NCBI GenBank assembly: GCA_013115135.1
Contig: JABANP010000804.1
Location: 1-16,620, forward strand
DNA: 16,620 nt
Direction: 5' to 3'
Origin: Perkinsus olseni
Taxonomy: Eukaryota > Perkinsozoa > Perkinsida > Perkinsidae
The notes under the pieces are model-generated. The model saw only the letters and a program-made list of their open reading frames with translations. It had not been told where the DNA came from and did not search any database. Both the position numbers and the translations under genes were made by a program. Below, in pieces: positions 1-7,487 of this stretch (position 1 is the stretch's first letter; every line of letters starts with the position of its first letter).

Positions 1-2
1 CC

Positions 3-3000
3 TCTAACGACGTCCCGGTCACCTCTGCAGAAGTGTCATCCCCATCGTCATCGGCCATCATCTCAGCTCACTGCTGTCGGGCATCATCCTCTCCCACTAC
101 GCCTTTAATCGAGCGTATCGTTGAGGACGGTCAACATCGACTGCTTGCTCGCCTTCCGCCGGTCGAGAATGCCCTCATCTACCCCTATCGTGCCTCTAAG
201 CGTCGACGGCCACCTGTTGACGATGCCATCATCCACGAGAAGCTTACTCAGATGTGCAGTCTGGGAAAGGCTGCCAAGTCGGCCGATAAGGACGTTATCG
301 TTGTCTGCCAGCCCGTGCTCATCGACAAATGGGACAGTTCTTCTGGAACATCCAAGCCAAGAACTCACCCTATCGACGAAGCCGAGCTCAAATCCCGCTA
401 CCGCCTCACGATCGACTCAAGGCCCCTGAACAATCTCAAGCTTCAATGCGACAGCTCCCACAAGTACTTCTATGTTCCTACGGAACCCAGCCCTCAGGAC
501 GGCTGTGCGAAGGGCAATGAGGAGCACGTCTACAAGCAGTATCAGAGAGGTGCCACTGTGCTGCTGCGTGATATTCCAGGAAGCCATCTCGGATTCTGGA
601 GCAAGGTCGATCTCGAGGACGCCTACGGGACCTTACGAGTCCCAGATCAGCTCTCAAGGTTGTTCGGGACGGTGAGTACTTGCCCCAACACCGGTCGACA
701 GTGCGTGTGGTCCCTACGAACTCTGGCTCAAGGCTGGCGGTGGGCTCCTCTTATCTTTCAAGTGGCCATGACCACCATCATCGAGGAAGACATCAACCCA
801 GCTCTCGCTGCTGCCGGTCTCAAGGCCACTGTCATCCACGTTCAAGATGATGTCCTGATCTCCAGCTCTGACATTGAGACTGGTCATAAGGCATGGGTCA
901 TCGTCTCAGATATTCTCCATCGCAAGGGCGGATTCATCGTCAATGCCTCCAAGTCCCAACCACCTTCAAGGACAGCATCATTCTGTGGACTGCAATTGGA
1001 AGGGAGGACCTACAAGCCAACTCCGAGCCGCCGCGAGTTCACTCAGGCCACCTACAACATCGCCCTTCGTGACTTCATCGACGGCAATCCAGCCAAGCCC
1101 AAGCGTGGCAAGAAGAGGCCTATCACTACCGGTGATGTAATCCGTGATCGGCGACTTCAGTGGCTTCGCAGTTGGTGTGGCGTGTTCAACTACCTGGCCG
1201 GCCATCTCTCGCCGGAGGCTCAGTCGGCTCTCAACCAGTTGTACACTGTCACGAAGGTCTACCAGGATAACGGTTCATCTGCCGAGGACATCGACAGCAC
1301 CGTCCCTATCGTCTCCTCTGCATTCCGTATCCTGACCGACTTCTACTTGAGCGGTGTCATCCCCTGCGCTATTGGCAACGACGGCATAGCAACTCTCGTC
1401 GTCACCGATGCCAACGCCGACTCATATGGCGGGATCCTACTACGAGTCCTCAAGGTCGGCCCCGAAGGCAGACAGTTTGCCGCCGCTACAAAGGCTGTGC
1501 TCAAGCACATTCCTGATCTCAGCAAGCTCCTAGATGAAGACGAGGGCACCTTGGCAGTAGTACCACTCAAGACTTGTGGAGCCCGATGGTCACGGACGGA
1601 GTCCTCAAGATCCTCTACTTGGCGCGAACGCGCTGCTCTGTTGAACGTGGTCCACTCCTGTCAAGCCCTGCTCTTCGGCAAGTGCATTGCTATCGTCGAC
1701 AACATCAACGCTCAGAGAGTGTGGAACGACCTGGAGGCCGAGTTCAGCGTCGGTAAGTACCTCACTAGGTGGCAGACTTGCCAACGTTACATTCACGCCT
1801 TCGCCTGGTTTCCTCGTGATACTCTCCCGCCGGTTGCTGATGCCATTGCCAGGAGTATCGCGACAGATGTGAAGGCTGCGACCTGCAACCCTTCCGACTC
1901 CGCTGACCCCGAATACACCCAACCAATCTGTGCAGCAGCTGGAGCTGGCGACTCTCCTCAGTTCGACCCTCTCTACCTTCCCGGAGAAGACCTTCGTTGC
2001 GTGTTCAGAGCTTGGCGTGACATGGCCCAGTCGAAGGAGTTCAAGACCTATGATGACGACTTCGATAGCCTGCAATGGCTTGCCGAGGCCCAGGCCGAGT
2101 GTCCTCACCTCCAACACCTCCGCCAAGTCAACCCTGCCAAGTACCAGCTGAACGACGCCGGTCTACTACACGTCAATGACCGATACATGGTCCCCAAGTG
2201 CTACAGCCGTGATGTGGTGAGAAGGGTCCATGAGTCCTACGCTCACTGCGGCATCGCTCAATGCATCTCTATCATATCGTCCATCTTCTACGTCATCGGT
2301 CTGGCAGCGGCGGTGTCTAAGGTCCTCAGTCGGTGCAAGTGCTTCTTCATCCGTGCTGTCCGTCTACATCGCCCCCCTTCTGGCACTCTTAAGAGGAGGA
2401 GGGAGGTCATGGAGCTGATCTACATTGACATCGTGGGTCCTCTACCGGTCGGCCACCTGGGTGGCAACCGGTTCCGATACATCCTGACATGGATATGCGC
2501 TGGCTCGCACTTCCTGGGCGCCATTCCCCTAGTCCAAGCTACTGCCGAAGCCATCTCCAATGCGCTGGAGCGTAACGTCATCGATGTCTTTGGACGGGTC
2601 AAGGAAATAGCGGCTGACAACGCTTCCCAGTTCCGGTGTGCCTCGTTCGTCGCCTGGTGTCAGTCACTTGACATTCGTTGCTGGCACATTCCAGTAGCAG
2701 CGCCTTGGCGCAATGCCTTGTTAGAAAGGCAGCACAAATCTCTGAAGTCCAGCTTGAAGATATTGGTTGGTTCTGTCGAGCACCGATGGCCCCGGTTCCT
2801 CTCGAAAGCTACCTTGAGGTGCAATCACAGGGACCTTGGTGGCGGTATTACTCCCGCTATGCTTATGTTCGGCCATGACCGCTCAGCACTCTGGCGATTC
2901 TCTTCCCCTAGCCTTGCTACTGCTGCTTCATCCCTCAACGACGCTGTTCGTGCCATAGCCGACATCCGCAACAAGCACATGACTACTCTCTTCGAGAAGG

Positions 3001-3230
3001 ATGTCACGGTTGAACCGGTGTCGGCAGCTAACCTGTCCCGTCGCCATCAGCGATTCAAGATCGGCGATTCGGTGCTGCGATGGTCTAATGCTGCTACGGG
3101 GTTGAAGCCCAACTGGAAGGGCCCGTTCAAGGTCACTGCCACGCCCGGCAACTTCACTGTGTTATTGAGCGACGGCAGCCTACAAGACACTCGCAATGTG
3201 CGGCGTTATTTGGGGGAGGAGAGGTTGTAG
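3..3230 (+). CDS. pol: Ty3/gypsy Pol: reverse transcriptase, RNase H, integrase (5' partial)
   Basis: The polyprotein would copy element RNA to DNA and integrate it. The frame is open from the window edge, and no start codon is expected inside pol. RT: YRLTIDSRPLN enters the fingers, SKVDLEDAY carries the motif A aspartate (609-611), LAQGWRWAPLIFQ is motif B, and HVQDDVLIS (840-851) is the catalytic-aspartate motif with V in place of the usual Y/F. RNase H: VTDANADSYGG (D at 1407), WRERAAL, IVDNINA and VADAIARS, a DALSR-like end. Integrase: H-x4-H (2229, 2244) then C-x-C (2334, 2340), where C-x2-C is normal. The catalytic core has D at 2427, D at 2616 and E at 2724, with exactly 35 residues between the last two. 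A GPF module (WKGPFKV) lies near the C terminus, as in Ty3/gypsy. Uninterrupted coding suggests recent activity. Function is inferred from motifs only. Confidence 0.93.
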   Translation, partial: SNDVPVTSAEVSSPSSSAIISAHCCRASSSPTTPLIERIVEDGQHRLLARLPPVENALIYPYRASKRRRPPVDDAIIHEKLTQMCSLGKAAKSADKDVIVVCQPVLIDKWDSSSGTSKPRTHPIDEAELKSRYRLTIDSRPLNNLKLQCDSSHKYFYVPTEPSPQDGCAKGNEEHVYKQYQRGATVLLRDIPGSHLGFWSKVDLEDAYGTLRVPDQLSRLFGTVSTCPNTGRQCVWSLRTLAQGWRWAPLIFQVAMTTIIEEDINPALAAAGLKATVIHVQDDVLISSSDIETGHKAWVIVSDILHRKGGFIVNASKSQPPSRTASFCGLQLEGRTYKPTPSRREFTQATYNIALRDFIDGNPAKPKRGKKRPITTGDVIRDRRLQWLRSWCGVFNYLAGHLSPEAQSALNQLYTVTKVYQDNGSSAEDIDSTVPIVSSAFRILTDFYLSGVIPCAIGNDGIATLVVTDANADSYGGILLRVLKVGPEGRQFAAATKAVLKHIPDLSKLLDEDEGTLAVVPLKTCGARWSRTESSRSSTWRERAALLNVVHSCQALLFGKCIAIVDNINAQRVWNDLEAEFSVGKYLTRWQTCQRYIHAFAWFPRDTLPPVADAIARSIATDVKAATCNPSDSADPEYTQPICAAAGAGDSPQFDPLYLPGEDLRCVFRAWRDMAQSKEFKTYDDDFDSLQWLAEAQAECPHLQHLRQVNPAKYQLNDAGLLHVNDRYMVPKCYSRDVVRRVHESYAHCGIAQCISIISSIFYVIGLAAAVSKVLSRCKCFFIRAVRLHRPPSGTLKRRREVMELIYIDIVGPLPVGHLGGNRFRYILTWICAGSHFLGAIPLVQATAEAISNALERNVIDVFGRVKEIAADNASQFRCASFVAWCQSLDIRCWHIPVAAPWRNALLERQHKSLKSSLKILVGSVEHRWPRFLSKATLRCNHRDLGGGITPAMLMFGHDRSALWRFSSPSLATAASSLNDAVRAIADIRNKHMTTLFEKDVTVEPVSAANLSRRHQRFKIGDSVLRWSNAATGLKPNWKGPFKVTATPGNFTVLLSDGSLQDTRNVRRYLGEERL
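3212..3224 (+). other. polypurine tract (plus-strand primer site)
   Basis: A 13-base all-purine run, GGGGGAGGAGAGG, lies at the very end of pol, one base before a TG dinucleotide that can start an LTR. In LTR retrotransposons the tract immediately 5' of the 3' LTR resists RNase H and primes plus-strand synthesis. Position and composition fit this well. Confidence 0.6.
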
Positions 3231-3576
3231 ATGGATGACGATTGCTCGCATCGTATCTTCCGGCATATCTTGTCACACCTCGCTCCGCCCAGCGGTTTCT
3301 CCATGAGCCGTTTCGTTAACTCCATTGCCCACACTCCACTTCATCAGTGTTTGCGCTGTGTCAATCCTTGCACGTGTAGCTCTAGCTCTGTAGCCTTAGC
3401 TCTATATCTCTGTGATGACCTCACTCTAGTATATCTCTCCCGCCTGATATCGCATCACTTGCTCTACTCAGGCTGGTTCTTTATTCTTTTGTTTTGGTTG
3501 CTCCACGCAACTACTCTGTCATCATTCATCAATGGCCAATAACGAGTTGCGCAACAGCAGTCGGGATATCTCTACA
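3226..3576 (+). repeat. candidate 3' LTR of the Ty3/gypsy element
   Basis: The segment starts TGTAG directly after the polypurine tract and the first matching inverted end, CTACA, closes it at 3572-3576. This gives a 351-bp unit bounded by 5-bp inverted TG...CA termini. It overlaps the last codon of pol. A 103-codon ORF inside (3231-3542) has no domain and low-complexity pyrimidine-rich content, so it is not called as a gene. Without the 5' copy the right boundary is inferred. Confidence 0.4.
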
Positions 3577-3731
3577 AGTTACAAGATACTGTGTCGCATA
3601 TTTTCGCTTATCGGTTTGCTCGGGAAGATGGGCATGCCATGTTTGCCAGTACGAATGGAGCCCAGCGATTGAGTTTCCTTAACCTTGCAAGCCGGCGACA
3701 GTTCTCAACCACGAAGTCACAATGTCGACTT

Positions 3732-3776
3732 TGCGGCCCGGGCAGCGTCCTCCATCGGAGAGCTGCCCGGGCCGCA
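3732..3776. other. perfect 15-bp GC-rich stem-loop
   Basis: The arms TGCGGCCCGGGCAGC (3732-3746) and GCTGCCCGGGCCGCA (3762-3776) are exact reverse complements around a 15-nt loop. Pairing stops cleanly on both sides. Nothing coding overlaps it convincingly. It could be a structured RNA element, a cruciform, or a fossil of a small inverted-repeat element. Confidence 0.75.
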
Positions 3777-4070
3777 CACATCTCCTCGCGCATCTGCATC
3801 GCGCGTTCATCGCCCTCTATTCTTTGACCTATGCCTGACCTCCCTCGCATATATCTCTCACATCCAGAACCGAGTAACATGTTCTATTAGGCTGTGGTCT
3901 GCTCACGGTATATGGCCTAAGCGTAGCGTCGGTTGAAACGATCTCCATCACATCTCAGTACCTCCTGATCTTACGCTGCACGTCTAGCGGCTCAGCTGCG
4001 AGTGTTGCTAGGTCGATAAAAGCTCCGATTCGGACGAACGGTCTCGCAACACCTACCGGCAGCCGCATTG

Positions 4071-4125
4071 GATGAGGATCGCGCCCTGAAAGGCATCAGT
4101 GGCGCGGATATTTGAGATCCTCGTC
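4071..4125. other. bulged inverted repeat downstream of the MULE ORF
   Basis: GATGAGGATC (4071-4080) pairs with GATCCTCGTC (4116-4125) with one mismatch, and inside it GCGCC (4081-4085) pairs with GGCGC (4101-4105). A 10-nt bulge lies on the right side and the loop is 15 nt. It begins 26 nt beyond the stop codon of the minus-strand transposase frame, so it may form part of that gene's 3' UTR or of the element end. Confidence 0.4.
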
Positions 4126-4150
4126 GAGCTTGGAAAGAGCCTTGACCTGT

Positions 4151-5811
4151 TTAGAAATATGCTACGCGCACCACGTAATCTGACGGGGACTTACTAGGGG
4201 CTCCCTTGTCAGCTTGGCGTGAACGCGCTGAAGAACCACGAACTGGCGCAGGAACTTCATCCCAAGGAAAGGGAAAGGGCTCGAGCTCAGCTTCTCCATC
4301 AGACGCATCTGGGGGCGTCCGCCTTCTCATATGGCCCCGTGCAACGAAGAACCAGTCGTCCAAATTGTCAGCATCGACATCAACTTGAATAAGGGCATAG
4401 AGCGCTGCATCGGTCACTTCGTAATAAGGCTTCCGGCGCACCCTGTCTCCTCTATCCAGGTTGCTGATCTTCACCCGTTGTTGGCTGAGGCACCGGATGA
4501 CGTTCTCGATCCACCTCCACACCCCCGGATGGGGAGGGGTTCCGGCATTCCAGCAACGGTGCCATCCTTCTTGGCAGTTCGTTGTCCTGCACCGACCTGC
4601 CTCCACCCTTCTTCTCTGGTTCCACTGCTTCACAGGATATAGAGCATTGGGCCGAACATACCACTCCGATAAGTAGGACACTATGTAGTCGTAGTCGGGA
4701 GCGTCGAGTTCCTGGCATGCCGTCAGTAGGGCCGTAGGTACCGAGTCAACGGGCAAGAAGGCAAGCGCCAATATATTATAATAACAACGAGCCCTTTTGC
4801 TCCGCAAGTGCCTCTCAGAGTGAGCAAACATGCGGAGCTTTCGAAATCTCTTGAGAACGTTCTTAGAGAAATGAAAGAAGCATAATGTTATAAGAGAGTC
4901 GACATCGCTATCTGCAACAGCCAAACTACCGAAAGCTTTGCAAAATTCACTGATAGCGGCATGCTCGAAGTCAGCTATGCAGCTGTTGATACGGAGACCA
5001 CGAAAGAGAGGCAATAGTTGTCGAAACACGTATTCATAAGAGGATTTTTGGCGGTTCGCCATTAATATGAAAATACTCGGACACATGGCGGATGAGGATC
5101 TATGTCGGACGAAAACGTCCCGTCGGCGCTGAGGTCAATGGAAGCCTGGCCTTGGGTAATGGAAGTAAAAAGGCCTGGAGAAAGGAATATCAAACATCTA
5201 TTAACATCGTTGATGCCGCTATCATGATACAAGATATCTTCCTCAACCAATTTCCCATCAGGACCAGGGCCAAAACAGGCTTTGGAGTACTTCAAGGGTA
5301 TCTCGAAGCCTGTGCGGTGACGAGGATTCGGTGGCCTGGGGTTGTTCTTCTGCATAACCCTTCGAATATGCTCCAAGCAAGTCTCCATGGTCGGCAGCTG
5401 CTCCAGCGTCTGCGGCGATGCCTGGGTTGTGAACTCATCATAAATATCCCTGGGAGTTAGCTTGTCAGAGGCGGCCCCGGAGCAGACGAACGTGTCCATA
5501 CTGATACGCAGATGGTGGCCGTCGGCGTTCCTCGTCCCACAAGTGTGCTCTTTGACCTCTTTCAGCAAGCTGAGTTCCACCGAGTCATCATATACATCAC
5601 CGTAGATAACCAGCCTGGAAGCGCAACTTATGGCCGGGCTGGTCGCAGTCCGTCTGCGGGTGCGCTGGCAGGCCCAGTAGCTGGTGCCAGCCGGTGCTCC
5701 ACGAGAGGGAGTGTCATCCTTGTAGAGGAAGCCATTATATACCACATATATACCATCGCAGAAATTGGGCAGGACATAGAGCCGACCATCTTCAAGGGGC
5801 GCGTAAGACAT
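4151..5811 (-). pseudogene. Mutator-like (MULE) transposase with FLYWCH-like finger, frameshifted
   Basis: This is a DDE transposase of the MULE type, which would cut and paste DNA by terminal inverted repeats. The N-terminal part (5062-5811, first ATG at 5811) shows a FLYWCH-like zinc finger: GFLYKDD, then YWACQ, ISCASRL and EHTCG. Further on, SADGTF holds the first catalytic D (5122-5124). The C-terminal part (4151-5086) is in another frame: LMANRQKSSYEYVFRQL matches the conserved MULE stretch, CIADFEHAA holds the second D (4970-4972), LCFFHF is the usual C/H pair, and TTNCQEGWHR holds the third acidic residue (4568-4570). The switch lies between 5062 and 5086. It also lacks residues normally present between DGTF and the next block, so a small deletion accompanied the shift. 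An intron is unlikely in so short an overlap. The frame is open upstream to 5884 but without an ATG beyond 5811. Confidence 0.72.
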
Positions 5812-5880
5812 ATTCCGAATACCCTGAGGGAAAGATGAGGTGAGCGAGTACGGAGGCTCGCCGAAGGAGCACAATGGCGA

Positions 5881-6198
5881 TCAGAAAAAGGTAAAAATGA
5901 TAGACTGTCGTGGGTCCCACTCATTGTACTGAAGAATTAAAACGGTGGCACAGGTTGTAGCACCATATTTGGGACTGAGTTTGAACCACCCCAAAAAAGT
6001 GCCTCCGCAAGGTTGTGCAAATCGTATGTCGAAATGAAGTTCTGGCGAGAAAAGATCGAAACCCGTACTACCGTTTCCGGAGTTGAAGGTTCGGCGAATC
6101 ATGCCCTGCGGGCGACAAGCCTGCCTTGTCAATGGAGTGGTCAGTAGAGCTAGGTTTGCTAGAATCTGGAGCATAACAAAAAACTGTAAAGATGACAT
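5881..6198 (-). CDS. small hypothetical protein with predicted signal peptide
   Basis: I do not recognise this 105-residue product. From the ATG at 6196-6198 it begins MSSLQFFVMLQILANLALL, a typical hydrophobic secretion signal, likely cut near residue 28. The mature part has three cysteines (RQACRPQG, AQPCGGTF, ATTCATV) and is rich in Gly, Phe and Thr. The stop (5881-5883) is followed in the same frame, without further break, by the open frame of the MULE transposase. It may therefore be a first exon, a readthrough leader or an unrelated host ORF. The LTR retrotransposon starts 11 bp upstream of the ATG, which separates the ORF from its original promoter. The signal peptide is the main evidence that it codes. 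Confidence 0.35.
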   Translation of the reverse strand: MSSLQFFVMLQILANLALLTTPLTRQACRPQGMIRRTFNSGNGSTGFDLFSPELHFDIRFAQPCGGTFLGWFKLSPKYGATTCATVLILQYNEWDPRQSIIFTFF

Positions 6199-6205
6199 AG
6201 TTGTA

Positions 6206-6209
6206 CAGG
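6206..6209. repeat. target site duplication, left copy (CAGG)
   Basis: CAGG immediately precedes the 5' LTR and the same four bases immediately follow the 3' LTR at 9632-9635. Extending by one base gives ACAGG on both sides if the last A of the LTR is counted with the target. Confidence 0.7.
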
Positions 6210-6439
6210 TGTGGGGAAACACGCCTCGATGTCACGTAGACATGGCGCTACAAGGCGCCTCTGCCGACTAAGGATGTCACCCTAGTATTGGTGCTCCATC
6301 CACCGGCTTCTGTCGCAACCCTGCGGGAGTGACACCAACGTGACGTGACCCCGTCACGCCCAGCCCTCCCATTGAATTCCGGGTGGTTTTACCGGTTTTT
6401 ATCTCTCTCTCCTTCCTACCACATGTTGGGTTCGTCACA
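6210..6439 (+). repeat. 5' LTR (230 bp)
   Basis: It matches 9402-9631 at 228 of 230 positions by direct reading. The differences are C at 6227 against T at 9419, and G at 6340 against A at 9532; both are CpG in this copy. It would carry the promoter and transcription start of the element. No clear TATA box is seen; a pyrimidine-rich run (TCTCTCTCTCC) lies near its end. Confidence 0.95.
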
Positions 6440-6441
6440 AC

Positions 6442-7486
6442 ATGGTGGAGAACCCGGGCAACGATCAGCCCAACTACCTACTCAACCCCTCGACGTCCAA
6501 GATCGTTTCGAACGTGTCCTACCCACTCCCCCCGGCGAATTGTCTGGCCCCGTAACCCAACTTTACAGAGACTGGCGCCGCCGATGTTGATCAAGTCATA
6601 ACGAACGCGCTCAACAACATGCTATCTCAGCCTGCTACAGCCCAAAGGCTCTATTCCCTGCATGATGCAGGAACAACTTTGATACGTTTCTGCAAGGATG
6701 CTGGTACCGTACAGCCGCCTCTGATAGCCTACCCAGTAGACTTAGCACGGTCCTTGGCAGGGGCCCTTCTGGGATGGATAAAATTCTGTGCTATTCGTGA
6801 AGGGCACCTTGCTGAGTATACTGGTCCGGTTGCTTACCTGTTAGCAACACGAGTCTACATGACCTTGGGTCACACCACAGCCCTACCTGAAGGATTCCCC
6901 AGGCCCAACACACTGCAACAACACTTGCAAGGTGTCGTTAACAATTTGTTCAAGATCGATCGCTCTCCGCAAGCTGACATCGGCGACTCACTTACGCCAC
7001 CACCGTCGAAGGGGCCCTCTGTTAGCCAGCACGAACGCCAGGCTCAACAGTGGGCGGCCAACAGCGCCCATCCTCCGTGTGGACCCTATGGGGGAGGACC
7101 GAATGAATCCTACATACGATTCCGCAATGATATGCAGCGGATGCGACTGGTCAATAGGTTTGACGATACGGCCTACTATTTCTACACTATGAAGTTCCTC
7201 ACCGGTGTCGCCTTGCGTGAGGTCCAGAAGGCTCTTACACACCCTGGCAATGGTGTTTCTCCCGGCGAACAAATCCACTGTGTCTGGAATCGTCTTGACT
7301 CCCTCTACCTCTAACCCCGAGGTTCTCGAGACATTGTCTGCAACTGCTGAGCTTGCCTTCTTCAGGTCCGCACAACGCTCGTCGCCTACCCTGAACAAGT
7401 ACTTCACCTACGCTACCACTCGTCGACCTACCGCCTCTTCCACTGATCCCCTGGCTCGAGCTACTAAATTTCTCGAGGTGACCCCA
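6442..7486 (+). pseudogene. gag: gag of the LTR retrotransposon, interrupted
   Basis: Gag would form the virus-like particle. The likely start is the ATG at 6442, only 3 nt beyond the LTR and in frame with the main block 6619-7314. The frame is broken by TAA at 6553-6555, after which coding resumes in the same frame. The main block ends with a capsid-like pattern: MKFLTGVALREVQKAL, then VWNRLDSLYL, like the 'F..G.A...W..L...Y' pattern of retrotransposon gag proteins. After the stop at 7314 the sense continues in the next frame (LETLSATAELAFFR and on to about 7480), which points to a frameshift near 7300. No CCHC knuckle is present, so the nucleocapsid part was probably lost with protease and RT. 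Confidence 0.65.
6443..6460 (+). other. candidate primer binding site
   Basis: Three bases after the LTR the sequence TGGTGGAGAACCCGGGCA begins with TGG, the complement of a tRNA CCA end, as expected of a primer site. I cannot assign the tRNA. The site overlaps the likely gag start codon (ATG at 6442-6444). Confidence 0.4.
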
Positions 7487-7487
7487 A

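Larger units (their letters stand above)
3..3576 (+). mobile_element. Ty3/gypsy LTR retrotransposon, 3' portion (5' end outside window)
   Basis: The element consists of an open pol frame, a purine tract and a candidate 3' LTR in the normal order for a Ty3/gypsy element. RT precedes RNase H, which precedes integrase; this order separates Ty3/gypsy from Ty1/copia, where integrase comes first. The 5' LTR, gag and protease lie left of the window, so LTR identity and the target duplication cannot be read here. The coding part has no stop or frameshift over 3.2 kb, which makes it the best preserved element in the window and the only one with RT, RNase H and integrase together. Confidence 0.85.
3577..4150. 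other. intergenic stretch without a recognisable gene
   Basis: No ORF here has a recognisable domain; the short frames (for example 3591-3827 and 3608-3880 minus) overlap each other and look random. The stretch holds a perfect GC-rich stem-loop at 3732-3776 and a bulged inverted repeat at 4071-4125, described separately. It could contain the 3' flank of the MULE, but I could not find matching terminal inverted repeats by eye. Confidence 0.5.

Noticed and set aside
1605..2126. 173-codon minus-strand ORF inside pol.
   Set aside because: It is fully antisense to the RNase H and connection region, which has clear motifs on the plus strand.
3231..3542. 103-codon ORF directly after pol.
   Set aside because: No domain, pyrimidine-driven Ser/Leu-rich composition, and it lies within the probable LTR.
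5062..5086. Spliceosomal intron joining the two MULE frames.
   Set aside because: The two frames overlap by 25 bp, leaving no room for an intron without removing conserved coding; a frameshift with small deletion fits better.
7260..7330. Programmed gag-pol frameshift site.
   Set aside because: No clear slippery heptamer was seen at the frame change, and the following pol core is missing, so decay or deletion is the simpler reading.
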